Source of the DNA: Sesamum alatum
Taxonomy: Eukaryota > Streptophyta > Magnoliopsida > Lamiales > Pedaliaceae
DNA length: 64,000 nt
Direction of reading: 5' to 3'
Assembly (NCBI GenBank): GCA_034509735.1
Contig: JACGWO010000013.1
Span: 15,644,136 to 15,708,135, forward strand
Below the pieces are notes generated by a model. It worked only from the letters and a program-made list of their open reading frames with translations. It had not been told where the DNA came from and ran no database searches. The position numbers were made by a program, and so were the translations under genes. Below are positions 22,980 to 34,885 of this stretch, in pieces. Position 1 is the first letter of the stretch. Each line of letters starts with the position of its first letter.

Positions 22980-24337
22980 GATTGGGCTTGATCGCGTATC
23001 ACTCCAATAACACCCGGTCTTGGTGATGAACGTGTATCGATGGGGCCAATACAAACTTATAATAATCGGCTCCTTCTAATACTACCATACGGTGCAATGT
23101 GGAACAAAACACACAACTTCACCCGCACTATACGGTGGACTGTCTAGGTATTAAGAGATATGCTAGATAGCATGACGGTTGGTCAGGTATACAACACTCA
23201 TCATTACGCATATTTATTTATGAATATTAATTACCCACTAATTTAACATTTTTGCTTTTATTTCAGTTTCTGGCAGTCGTATGATATGAACTCAGATAAT
23301 ATTCTAACCCACTTAGAGGAGTTCAACCCCCAGTTGTGGACATCAACATGTCCTCTAATCTTTTATAGCATTGTGAAAATGCATCATCCCGAACGGGTAC
23401 TTCGTCAATTCTGAATGAGGCAAGACATTCCACAGATTCCAGACAATCGGGACATTAGCCTCCATAGCATCTCCCGTAGAGCACGTGGGGGAGATTGGGA
23501 GACTCATCACACAATATACGTTAGTAGATGAGATAGACGACATGAAACGATTGTGCGCCGACTACCCATTTTCAACGGAAGAGGTACAAAAAAATGGATA
23601 TTGGGATTGATAAGGTAGAATAGCTCGTCGATTCATCTCATCATCTACTGATAGACGTGTAGAGAGTGGCTATCAACCAGGACATGCACCAAGTAGATAA
23701 TATGTGATATGTTGTGTAATAAAACATAATTCATGTTATACACATTTTCTCTTACATTTAAATTCATTATTTTCAAATTGATTCAAAAGCAGTATGCAGA
23801 GTTCCTTCAATTAAGTATGTGACCTCGACCAACCACTTTCGAAGAGGCTATGCAAATGTTTGACCTGGTCGAGATTAGAATAGGTCACATTCGTGAAATG
23901 CTTTCTCATCATCTGATGGAGAATATGCCCGAAGAACAAGCAGCTTCACAAGATAATGCTCCATCCACGTTCCACATATAAAGGAGAAGCAGTAGCAGAA
24001 TGTGTACAAGTTCAATTAGAGGTAATGATACTGTTGGAGCATATATAACTGGTCTATCCACAGTGCACACACTTCAATATGTATATCAAGATTGCTACGT
24101 GCCTCAACCGCCCCAACAAAGTGATTGGTTCGATTCGGCTCCATACATGCACCGAAGTATAACATCTCACAAATTCCATTTCCATCATTTGGTGCATATC
24201 GTGATTGTGGGGAGTTTAGTCCTGCTACATCATCAAGTCGATTGCATATAAATGCCGATAATGATGATAATATGGAAGATGAGTTAACACAAAATGTGGG
24301 TGAAGAAATAAGAAGACGTCGGCGCCAACGGCACTGA
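22980..24337 (+). pseudogene. Plant mobile domain (PMD, MAIN/MAIL-like) gene inside the MULE, broken
   Basis: Three probable exons are seen. 22980-23185 begins after an acceptor-like TTTACAG and ends at a CAG|GTATAC donor. 23267-23600 begins after TTTCAG and encodes HLEEFNPQLW, FYSIVKMHHPERVLRQF and RRARGGDWETHH, the core PMD words. 23790-24337 gives the C-terminal part, ending in a basic RRRRRQRH tail and a TGA. Stops within the second exon (after LRQF and in the YVSR-DRR stretch) and a frame change break it. PMD proteins act in heterochromatin silencing in plants, and related domains are known in MULEs and gypsy elements; the role here is inferred from that. Confidence 0.75.
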
Positions 24338-24538
24338 CGCATAATGGGACGAGCGATCATTTTTAAGAATTGCAATTATTATAATTATTTGTTTGATCAA
24401 TATTTTGGTTTAAATATAAAATTTGTTGGTGTAAATATAAATTTTTTGGTGTAATTTTTAAATTATTAGTTAAAATTAAAATTAATATATATAATATTAA
24501 TGTATATTATTATTATTATTATTAAAAATAAAAATTAG

Positions 24539-24677
24539 AAGTCGAACTCCTTTAATTCGACTTCTAATTATAAAATTAAAAAAAAAATCACTGAAGTCTA
24601 ACTCCTTGAGTTCGACTTCGAATTTATTGAAAAAAAAAATGAAGAATGGTGAAATCAAACTCCTTTGAGTTCGATTT
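24539..24677. repeat. Three diverged palindromes in the right MULE end
   Basis: The same arm pair recurs with mismatches at 24539-24563 (AAGTCGAACTC/TAATTCGACTT), 24594-24618 (AAGTCTAACTC/GAGTTCGACTT) and 24652-24677 (AAATCAAACTC/GAGTTCGATTT). The left end has two copies and the right end three. Confidence 0.85.
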
Positions 24678-24765
24678 ACACCATTTATGTTATTATATAT
24701 ACTTTAGTATTAATTTGTTATTTTTTTATTTTGATATTATATTATTAAATAAACCCAATTCTACC

Positions 24766-24924
24766 TATTTCATACTTGTTCATACTCTTGATGGGGTTGA
24801 GGACTATTTGCTTTTTCTTTCTGGAATTTCGTCATACAGGTTGCTGACAAATGACCTGTTTTTGTACTTTGAAGTCTTGAGGCAGATAGTAGAGGTTTAT
24901 ACAGAGCAATCACTGCAGTTATGA
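24766..24924 (+). other. Possible last exon of a host gene cut by the MULE
   Basis: Joining the left MULE flank (from an acceptor-like GAATATAG ending 19690) to the right flank at the duplicated CAATTTACC keeps one frame open to a TGA at 24922-24924, about 60 codons in all. The right part includes LTNDLFLYFEVLRQIVEVY, protein-like in composition. No family was recognised and upstream exons were not found. Bases 24925-25190 are non-coding and probably hold the 3' UTRs of this and the convergent ATP synthase gene. Confidence 0.3.
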
Positions 24925-25207
24925 ACTGTTGTAGTTTTATTTGAAATTTCTACTCATCTCAAAGAGAAGGAAAGAAGGGAAAAACATTTTCCTTGATTCA
25001 GAAGGCTAAAGCAATATCCCAAGAGTTTCATGTTCATTTGGAATGCTAAACTATAAACTGAAGAGGTCATACCGAGTGCCGAATTCTCATCCCCAAGAAA
25101 ACTGCAAGAATTTATAAAAGTGTTCCTTGTAGCAAAACCCAGTATGCAACTTGTACCCCAGGAAGTAAGTTCTTCGTCGTTACTTGTACTCTAGATGTGA
25201 TAACCGG

Positions 25208-26248
25208 TTAGGGTAAATCCTCGTCCACAATCTCTCCAGCACAAAACCAGGCAAAACATTCTATCCCAAATAGTGCAACAATGCCAGCATCCTCAATCTT
25301 CAGCTCATTCCGGCGCTTCAGCAGCTGCTTCACAGAATCGAGTTCCTTCCAGAAGGCTTCATAACGACCAGGAATACTGTTTCGATTTAGACAAAATAAA
25401 ATGTGAACACGAAACGGAAAAACAAACAGTCAAAATAATAATCCAAGAGACAGAATTAGAATCTTGATTTAGCAGCTGAAATTCATTGCTGCTACCTCAG
25501 CACTTCATTTGGAAATTGAACAAGAACATAACATCAATCCACCTTTTAACCAGGGCTCGCCCAGCCCGACAAGAAAGCACATGGAATATCCTCATATGAA
25601 ATGTTTGAAAATAAATCGAGCATGTGAATAGACAAGGCACGGCCTAAACAAATCAATGATTTGCTTCGCCCTTGAAAGTGAATTGAAATGAAGTCTGTTA
25701 GCAGTTCCAGTTCACAGCTCCATGAAATAATATCAGAAACAAGATTGCCAAAACAATTTTCGAAGCATCAATGCAGTAAATATTAAGACTCCAATTAAAG
25801 ATAACTTTCTCCATATCTTAGTTTCCTCTCAAAAGAAATCATCCCCAATTCAAAGATTTTCAAGACCTTGGCGTGATAATAACGAACAATCCCTTCAGCT
25901 AAGCTCACTCTATCCGGACGACAACATATAAAGCTCCATAACACTAATGATTCAAAAATCGAAAGATGTACCACCACCACCACCAGATATTAACTTTGAT
26001 CTTGTGGACAAGGAGGATAAATTTAAGGACAGAAAACAAAAACAACATAGTGCAAAATCGCAAAACCTGGCAAGGCGAGTATAAAACAGCTGGTTTGCCA
26101 AAAGTTGGCAAGTCTCGACGGAAGGTGGATCCTGAATGTACTGCTTGTTCTTCTCCATCAATTGCTTGTAGTAAGCGCCTCCATTCTTGGCCACGAAGCT
26201 TGAAACTTCCACGGTCCTTCCACGGAGTTGATTCAGTTTCGACGCCAT
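25208..26248 (-). CDS. Mitochondrial ATP synthase subunit g, two coding exons, C-terminal frameshift
   Basis: The product is a small accessory subunit of the F1Fo-ATP synthase membrane part, involved in dimerisation. Exon 1 is 26248-26067 (starts MASKLNQL, includes FVAKNGGAYYKQLMEKNK and ends QLFYTRLA). Exon 2 is 25376-25208 (SIPGRYEAFWKELDSVKQLL to FAWFCAGEIV). Donor CCAG|GTTTTG and acceptor ACAG|TATTCC are canonical and keep frame. Of two adjacent ATGs (26251 and 26248) the second has the better context and matches the family start. The family ends in GRGF-TLTGYH-type residues. Here one G is missing near 25224, so the frame gives DEDLP and stops at 25208-25210; the normal stop would be at 25191-25193. 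The predicted length is 116 residues, against about 121 without the indel. An intron in the 5' UTR is possible (acceptor TTTTGTAG near 26257). It may be a real variant or a base-calling error. Confidence 0.88.
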
Positions 26249-26251
26249 CAT

Positions 26252-27624
26252 AAACCCTACAAAAATACCACAGAATCAAAACCCAGAATCAGAAACCAAG
26301 CTAAAAGGCATTCTAGTATTCAAGAATCAAAAACCCTTTTTCCGTGATGCTATTGTTTTCGTTATACATACATGTTTTGCACGGGATTTTTTTAATTTTT
26401 ATTTTTTCCCTAACTACTTTGATTATTCATTTGCTCATCGCGGAAATACTTTTAGTATGAGATATCTTCCCCTAAACCGAGCAATCATTTCATGACTATA
26501 ATCACACACTTGTTCAAGAATACAAGTAATCGCACTTCCGATTATACGTATAGAGAGAGCCCTTTGGCTTGGTAATGCTTCTGCTGGACAGAGTTAATTC
26601 TTTTGATCTTTTCTAATTGGAATTCAGATTTTCCAGCAGAAAATTAGCGATAATCATATCTTAGAAAAAAAGGAGGGTGAAAACAAACAAACAAATATAA
26701 AAATGATAGACGAGGAACAAGAGGAGGAATTTCCATACTGATGCGATATCTGCGTTAGAGAGAGAAGTGAGGGTTTCTTCTGCTCGGTGCGAAACCAAAT
26801 CAAAATGGGTTCCCGTTTGATCACACTCCAGTAATTTCGGTGCGGTTCCATACAATTCTCAAAATCAAGTTGTGTAGCATTTTACGTTACGCTTCTTTCT
26901 TTTTCAGCGGACCAGAAGATCTGAGATTGCGATTCTTTCTCAGCAGAATCAATTCAAGATGAGGGTCTCAGATTGCGCGAGACGCTGGAGGACTGTCCTC
27001 GTTATTTCTATGCAGCTCATCAGCAGGAAATCTTCATAATATGTACGATTGAGTGATGCATCATCAATTCTTTTTCTGTGTCTTTTCTAATTTTTGTTTG
27101 CTTCAAAATATTAGATAATAACTTAGTACAAAGTTAAGAGGATATACGAGTTGTTGCATCACATCCAAGCCAAACCAGTAAATAGCACAAAGGGGTCCGG
27201 AAAGGGGTTTTGAATTCTGATTTTTGAATTAAATCCAATGCAAAACCAACCAATTAAACAAATGGAATTGTGATTTCTGCTTTCACCATGCTGAAACTGA
27301 AAAACATGGATACAACCTCAGATATATCAAGACATGCAGCCCGGAAAATAAAAAGTAGGACCAAATCCAGCACTCCATTCTTACCAATTGAACCGTGCAA
27401 GAAAACATGCAAGCAACTGTGACCATTAATCCACCTGACAATTTCCAAGCAAATATACCGAAAAACATAATGCAATCATAACAAAATCAGCAAAATACAA
27501 TGAGCAAAAGCATCTAGACATACCAACGGTTCGACATCCAACACTAGAAACCTAACCTACAAAAAAGATGTACTAAAAGTTGTATGAACGACTGTAGTAC
27601 CAAACATCAATGAACTGAACTCAT
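26252..27624. other. Intergenic: 5' region of the ATP synthase gene and 3' UTR of the KH gene
   Basis: No complete gene is recognised. 26700-26880 (minus strand) is less AT-rich and probably 5' UTR or promoter of the ATP synthase gene. On the plus strand TTCTTTTTCAG|CGG at about 26908 precedes a 26-codon ATG frame (26959-27039) that resembles nothing known. 27250-27624 is probably the 3' UTR of the KH gene. Confidence 0.4.
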
Positions 27625-30600
27625 TTAACTCGGGGGTGAGGCTTTGGCAGCCCCAGTTGACTGGGCTGATTGAGGTGGGGTAGCATCATGAGTCCCGCGT
27701 GCATTACCAGCGGAGGAGGCATCCGAAGAGTAAACTGGAGGCTGGTACCCACCACTATAAGCACTGTTATATGTTGGAGCCTGCTGTTGTCCATAGCTAG
27801 GCTGAGTTGCTTGTGGTGCTCCATAAGACGGGCCTCCATACCCTGGATGAGATGTTGGATAACCTGATGATGGAGGTCGCTGGGCATTGGAATCTGTCTG
27901 AGGATATCCTGGCTGGGCAGGTGGAGGCTGAGAATGAGGATACCCAGTCTGAGCATAGCTGCCACCCTGAGCACTAGGTGACTGCTGTGGCTGTGAATAA
28001 GTTGGCTGACTGCTAGGTTTGTGAGCCTGAGGTGTCCCATAACTTCCGTAACCAGATGGTGGTTGGGTTCCATAACCAGCCTGTGAAGATGGGGGTACCC
28101 CATAACCTGCCTGGATGGAAGCTTGAGGTGGGTAATTGGAATTAGGGCTGGGTTGACTACCAGCATTGTATGACTGTCCAGGTGCAGGTGCTTGATTGGT
28201 GTCGCCCTGCGTTCCATATGACGCGGTGTGCCCATCAGCTGTTGGGTTAGAGGCATTGGCGTAGGTAGAATTGTACCCTTGTTGCTGTTGGTCGTATCCT
28301 GCACTAGGGTTTGATTGGGACTGGCTATAAGCAGATTGAGCTGTACCCACATTATAGCCACCATAGCCTTCTTGACCATAACCTTGTGCTTGACTGTAGG
28401 ATGGAGCCTGGCCATAACCATAGCCGGAACCATCTGCAGGAGCCCCAGTGCCCCCATGAGATTGCTGTTGCTGTGGAGGTGGCTGCTGGTTGTAGTAATC
28501 ATAGCTACCTCCCTGAGCAGCTTGTTGATTTTGAGGAGCAGTTGATTGATCCCAGCCAGTTCCATACCCACCAGAAGCAGTTTGAGGAGGATAACCAGAG
28601 TAAGGAGGCTGATTCATGTTATATTGTGGTGGACCCGGGTATGCACCAGGCTGGACATACCCATATCCCGTTTGCTGCATGGGCGGACCAGTCTGCGCCC
28701 AGTTAGTTGGAGGCCGCGCTTGATAGCCTTGCTGAGGATATCCTCCAGATGATGGATTTCTTGCACGATTCTGCATAAGATTGTTATAAAAAGTGAACCC
28801 TAGAACCCATAGCATCCACATTCCACACTAACAAGATATAAAATAAAATGACACAAATATTCATAACAAAAGACAAGTACAGTTTGGAGTTATGGAAGAA
28901 GATCTCACAAGTACAATATGCTAAGCATAATATTCACAGCACATTGCATGAAGACAAAGATTAGATGCCTACATACCGTACTGGTTGGGTTGTATTACCG
29001 TGTTACTCCTGCAGAAGCCAATCCTCTCCCTATTCGAAGTGAATGGGTACAGAAGAAAATTGCAAAATACTATACAACTACAGCAATAAGAACAAGACTA
29101 GATGTGCTTTGACAGAAGCGACAACATATGCAAGGCACTCAAGCCATTACATTACCGGGTTAGACTTTCATAAAGCATAATGTCTGATGAAACTTGGTAA
29201 CATAGGAAGCTAAAACATCTGCTCTTATTCTTGTCTATGGCTCATATCAACACCAACATTTAAAGGCCTCAATTCAAAAGCTTCCCAAGAAAAGTTAGCA
29301 GAAAAGATAGAGGATTTTCTGCTTTCCTCATTAAATCCAGAATGAAACAGGGTCGAGAATTTTGAATGGTAGTAAAATAGTTGACAAAAGAAGTTGAATC
29401 CACAAATAATAAGGAAAAGTTAACAAAATTAGAGGTCCACAACCTGACATCAAATAAGTTGAAAGGCCAAAGTTTACTCATGTTTAAACATAGAACAAAT
29501 TTCATAACAAATAGTGATCTGAGGAAGGGGTCTTACCACTCAGACTGACAGAAACCTTAAAATTGAGGGAAAACATTATGTAGCAGAGGGATTACAGAGT
29601 CAACACACTGGATATAAAGTCGGCAAACACTTGAGCCTCAAGTCAAGTGTAACAAAAAATATTGTGTTCCCGGAGCAGCAGTAACTCCAATGTCCTAATA
29701 GCAGCTGGGAAATACATAACCAAATATGGCTTACATATATATCATCCTACATGTATTACTCTGATCTTACCAACCATGATGAACGATAGCATACTCTCTC
29801 AAACGTAATGCAGAATGTGGATCCAAATCATACCAGAACAATGCCGAGGAAACACCAACATGAAATGAGCCCATGTTGGTGTCACCAATAGTCCAACAAC
29901 CACTAAGCCCTACAACAGTCCCCATTACGAACATCAGTTATCAGATATAAATTGAACCAGCATATTCATGTAAGATCATAATCCTGAATATCAATACTTA
30001 ATCATTAACTAAGGCTAAAAACTTAATGCCAGATATATCCTCATTCCTCCAAATGGTAAGAAATTTCATATGCAGCTTGGTTACCTCAATGGAGATGGTT
30101 CATGCAAAACCTGCCTCACAGAAAGCCAAATATCCAATAATCTAATAACTCAACAGAAGGATATAGGTAATATCTTAAAGACCAATTCACAACCCTTGTA
30201 AGCACGGATCAGCCAAGCGGATAAGTTAGGGATCTATTGACAAAATCATAGGGAAAAAACCAAAATCTCGGAGAGAGAATATCCAGAAAAGCTCACAAAA
30301 CCCTAAGCACATACAGTTACTAGATTATAGTGGAAAATAACCATGGGAGGGCATACTACAACTACAAAGTAAGAATATATCCAAACCAGGTACCAAGGGG
30401 TTTTCCCTCCCAGAGAAAGAGCAGCAGAGGATGAACTCCGGTCCAGGGACCATTTCGACTGGGCCAAACAGATATGCCATGCTCTATATTTACGAATGGC
30501 AAGGCCAAACAGATCTGCAGTTCTCTATATTCACAAATGGCAAATAGGGAAGGCAGAGAAACAAATTGCAACAATTTGCACTATATTTTGAGGGAAACAT

Positions 30601-32969
30601 CGTAGCAACATGATTGAGAGGGAGAGAACTAAATCAATGGTCTGTTTAAAGTTTCGTCGGTGCATTTTAACTCTCAAAGTTTATTATACTGGTGTGCCAA
30701 AACCAGCATATAATTATAACAGATAAAGACCATTGCAGCATAAAAGATTTTTCAGATTACAAGGTGAGATATACCTCGATTAGGAATGTATAGCAACAAA
30801 GAAGATAACATTCAGAATTTAGTAGTGGAGATTCTGGAAAACAATGTCCAGAATACTATCTCCAAAAAATAAAACACTAAAAAATGATTTAATCAACTTT
30901 TAGAAAAGATAACAAAGTTAAAATATAAATTTGGAGGAATATCAATAGACAGAATCAATCAACATAATCGAATCATGCAACAAAATCAAATCACATGGTA
31001 AAAGATCAGTTACATGCCCCAGGAGTTCAAAATGTTCAGGAATAGTCATTTTGAAACTACACCGGAGCTTGAAGGGACGCAAATTAGAGACAAACGATAG
31101 CATATCCAGAATATTAGAAGTACATCAGGTGATTTCTTCAATAAATGTTAGCACAAGAATAACAGAGGTAAACAACAACCATAGAACAAACCTCACTGGT
31201 GACTTCAATGACCAACTGTTTTGCAGCCTCAATCTGTTCACTAGTTCCATCAATTTGCACAGTCCTCTCTTTTGACATATCACCAGGTGGCAAGTGCAGA
31301 GGTATAACCTGCAATATTCGGGTTAAGTACTTGCTATAATGAAACTGCATAAATATCACAAATAGCACTCTGCAGCCAGTAGCTGTAAGGCAGACCAAGA
31401 ATATCAATACCATTGAGGAATCTGCACCGTGTAATATACCATAAATATATAGCTTCCCTACCCTACCTGAATACGAGCACCAGTCTTTGCTTGCATATTT
31501 CTGATGGTTTCACCTCCTTTACCAATAACAAGTCCCACCTGAAAATTGCTATTGACTTTAATCAAGACTGTCAAGATGCATAACCATTAGAGCTAATGAT
31601 ACAATCTAATATACCTTATTGTTGGGGACCTGCATCACAAACTGCTCAGTTCCAGCTGGTTGCCCAGCCAACCGCCGAGAAACTACACCAGAACCACCTG
31701 CATCAGCCTGTCCCATTGACATTCAAACTGTTAGGACAGAAAAAGATCAAACTGAATGTTGATGGGATGCATTTCACTTCATGATTTCACGAGAATCACA
31801 ACTTTTACAACCAGAGGCTGACCAGCAAATCTAACTAATACGAACATGAGGATGCTAACATAAGCATTCTTACAACGAACATTATGTAATGGCATCGAAT
31901 AGCCTAGAATTATAGGTATTACCTCAGAAAGAACATCATTAATCAACTGTTCTGCCTTGGCTATTTGATCTGGTGTACCCATGAGCTCAACCCCTCTAGT
32001 AGCAGAATTAGGGTCCGCATCCATGTCTCTGGTGACCTGAATCTTAGCTCCTGACTGCAGTTGAAGGTATTTAATTGTCTCACCACCTTTGCCAATAATC
32101 ACCCCAACCCTTCCATTTGGTATCTCAATTTTCTTGTTTTGACCTGGATAACCAGGTGATGCGCTCTGTGGCGCACCAGTAAGGCCCAAACCCAAATGCT
32201 TCTGACCAATACCTGCATCCAAACAGATACAACAGTTGCACCATCCCTCATTCTCCTTGTCTCAATTAAAACAAAAATCATCAACCACTGAAAACATCTT
32301 GTAGATCTGTACACACAAATGCAAAACCTTCAAGCAATAACATACCCTAAACTTCCGAGATTAACAAATTACCAAAAAAACCTATAAACCCAAATGTACA
32401 CACCAAATTGAGACTCAGAAATCACCATTTAACCATAGGGAATCGGTTATCTAATAACTGATCAGTTTCAACATCTGCAAACTTACAACTTACGGGGGTT
32501 CAGTAAAAGTTCATATACTAAGGATGCATAAATATATACAAATACCGGACTACTTCGAATTAGAGGTGAATTTGAAGTAAACGTGGACGCTGATAGATGC
32601 ATGAATATATAGGCATAAGCCCAACGGGAGAGGAACAGAGTGAAATCAAAAATTAACGGCAGCTCAAAAAGACCCCAACCACTAACCAGCATCAAACCCT
32701 CCGCCAAAGCCAGCTCCATTCTCAGGCCGAGCTCTTTTCGACGGATCAGCGTTATTCAAAAGCCTCGCAGCGATCTCCTGCGCCTTCTGTTTAGCTAACT
32801 CAATCTCGTTCATCGGTGGGGGAACACTGTTGTACGAAGACGGGGGCGCGGCGGAGTCCGGAGTCGAGGAGAAACCTGTAGTCCTGCGCGCCGCAGGCGA
32901 CGGGGAATCCTCGTACTTGCGCTTGTTCGATTCGCCTCCAGCGGATGCGTATACCAAATCCTCTGCCAT
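27625..32969 (-). CDS. KH-domain RNA-binding protein (FUBP-like), six exons, prion-like C-terminal tail
   Basis: Exons are 32969-32687, 32212-31923, 31707-31615, 31538-31467, 31308-31192 and 28770-27625. All junctions are GT-AG, total 2001 nt, 666 residues. Residues 1-94 carry a basic KRKYEDSPSP stretch and the FUBP-like KAQEIAARLLNNADPSKR. KH1 is about 121-191 with GKGG at 135-138. KH2 is about 215-285 with GKGG at 228-231, split over exons 3-5. Exon 6 encodes residues 286-666, rich in G, Y, Q, P and S (repeated GYG, PSYG and GYPQ). Both KH loops are intact, so nucleic-acid binding is expected. The family (far-upstream-element-binding-protein-like plant KH proteins) acts in nuclear RNA or DNA binding; the precise role is unknown. 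Intron 5 is 2.4 kb. The frame is intact throughout. No exon-level oddity is seen. Confidence 0.93.
30462..30543. repeat. Two tandem 41-bp units in intron 5 of the KH gene
   Basis: Units 30462-30502 and 30503-30543 both start GGCCAAACAGAT and end AAATGGCAA or GAATGGCAA, with about six differences. The rest of the intron (28771-31191) shows no gene or recognised element. Confidence 0.8.
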
Positions 32970-33032
32970 TGGTGCGAATCGGTTGGACAGATAAAGAAAA
33001 CTGCGTAAAGGTTTTGCAGAGAGAGTGTGCCT

Positions 33033-33048
33033 CGCAAAAACCCTAGAC
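33033..33048 (-). promoter_or_regulatory. Telo-box (AAACCCTA) in the 5' leader of the KH gene
   Basis: The plus strand reads AAAAACCCTAGACC about 65 bases upstream of the start codon. This word is frequent in leaders and promoters of plant genes for translation and RNA metabolism; function here is inferred. Confidence 0.5.
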
Positions 33049-33069
33049 CAGAGAGAAGAAGAGGATTAG

Positions 33070-33920
33070 ATGATGAGGTAGCCTGAACTGGTTAGGGGAT
33101 GACCCACTCGAGATATTTTGGCAGGGGATCTTAACATAATTAGGCGGCGAATATTGGACCAAAAGTTCTATAAGATATGCACTTTGGCCCCATATATTTC
33201 ATCTTATTCGTATTAAGCCCACCGATATTTGCAAACATTTCGTCCAGTTGATTTCTTATTGCATAACGAGTTATTTGGGCTGTTTTTAAATTTTGAGAAA
33301 ATAGTAAGAGAGTGTTTTGTGAAAAATTCTTTTCCTAAAAAATTGGTTTTTGTAGAAACAATTAAATATTATAGATGAAATAAAAGTGGATGGTGATTGT
33401 AAAAAAAAATAATAATAAAATAAAAGTTAAATTGGGCAGTATTTTGGGGGGAAAAATACTTCTAAAATAAGTTAAATTGATTAAATATCGTTTTGTCTTC
33501 ACGTGTTAAAGATATTGTATTTGCTTTATATTTGTACTTGTTGTTTGTCAATAATAATTATTTTTCTCAAAAAATAATAAAATTTATTTCAATTAGTATT
33601 TTGTTATTTATTTTTTCACAAAAATATTAGACATTTACATTATTAAAATATTGAATACTAATTTGAAAAACGGAATGTTTAATTGAATAACGCTCTCACT
33701 AAGTAATATAATTGTTTATGCATACATAATTCATGTAAGCAAAAAATAGTGTTTGGGTCGAGTTGAAGTACAAAGTAATGGAATCAAATGCTAGAATATA
33801 AATGAGTGAAATTGAGAATATAATTACGCATTTGTTGTGTACAAGTCAGAAAAATGTAATTGAAGTAAAACTTTAAATAAAAAAATAAAGTTGTTATTTC
33901 AACAAACTTTGCAGTATGAA
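33070..33920. other. AT-rich intergenic DNA upstream of the KH gene
   Basis: No coding sequence is seen. 33150-33260 resembles the start of a TIR element (GACCAAAAGTTCTATAAG... CTTTGGCCCC), without a visible partner. Confidence 0.4.
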
Positions 33921-33929
33921 AGTAAAAAT

Positions 33930-34620
33930 TGACTTCTGTTGTTGGGAAGCTCTCAATTTATAGCCAATCATCAGTTGGTTGAATAAAAGCGAATTTCCAA
34001 CGGATGTAGTGGAGGATTCACATGGATTTGGTTGCGCATTATCTCGATGTGGTTGGATAGTGCTTAATTCCCCACGAATTTTGTATAGGGTTATCTCATG
34101 GTGGTTGGGGACCCCTGATCATTGGGGGCAGTTGAGTGCGTTGCGAATGAGGGTATATTATAGAATAAAGATGTTTTCTCGGACTTTCGGTGAGGTGGTT
34201 GAGACGCATTCCTCAAGTCAGAGCCTAAGCTTTTTAGGGATTATAGGTTACTTCAAACTGGAGGGCCGCACGTCTTCGCAACGGCGACTAGTCCTTATCT
34301 AATCATGTTGGGTATGCCCTCATAGATTCTACGTTGATGTCACCTAGGCCACCCTTGGATGGCAATGTGATGTAGACCTCTACTTTGGCTGAGGGATACC
34401 AAGCTCCTAAGATTCATTGTGGGCCTATAAGGTCCTCTTGGATCTGGGCCTTCTCGGATATGGGTAGCTTGGGCCTATTCGGACTTACAGCTAGACTTTA
34501 GGGGTTCTAGTCAGACTGGGTTTTTTTTTTTTGGGCACCTTGGGCCCTGCATTCTTTTGAACTACTGCGATCTCTCTATTCCTTTTTGACCGTATGGATT
34601 TCCTTGGGCCAATTCATTTT
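33930..34620 (-). mobile_element. LTR-like remnant, limits uncertain
   Basis: It is GC-richer than its surroundings. The minus strand has GGCTATAAATTGAG near 33955-33968, like an LTR TATA box, with GGGCC-rich sequence upstream (34430-34620). No target duplication or internal domain was found. Confidence 0.4.
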
Positions 34621-34885
34621 TATGGTTATAAACAGTAAATAGTTTTATGATTGCCAAAAAAATATATTTTTTATTAATTAATCACAACAATTAAATTTAT
34701 ATTTTGATATGATATATGAATACTATCAGATGATATAGCAAATAAAATATAAAAATTCTAAAATATACAATTATGTCAAAAAGTGCAAATTTTATTAGTG
34801 CTGAGTTGTTCAAAATATCTGAAAACTCTAATTTCACATTGATATGTGCAATTTTAATATTAAAAGGGATAGATTTGAATTAAAA

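Larger units (their letters stand above)
19713..24755. mobile_element. Mutator-like element with MURA and plant-mobile-domain genes, decayed
   Basis: The ends are inverted copies: GTTTATTTAATAATATAATA starts at 19714 and its complement ends at 24754, and similarity continues inward through ATAACATAAATGGTG and palindromic motifs for about 170 bases. The flanks CAATTTACC (19704-19712) and CAATTCTACC (24756-24765) look like a 9-bp duplication altered by one indel. The interior holds a minus-strand transposase and a plus-strand plant mobile domain gene, diverging from about 22.6-22.9 kb. Confidence 0.85.

Noticed and set aside
25952..26279. Other open frames overlapping exon 1 of the ATP synthase gene
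   Set aside because: They read through the intron or lie antisense; family similarity supports only the frame starting at 26248.
27621..28571. Long open frame (316 codons, minus strand) rich in H, L, M and P
   Set aside because: It is the shifted reading of the low-complexity last exon of the KH gene, whose own frame is supported by splice sites and homology.
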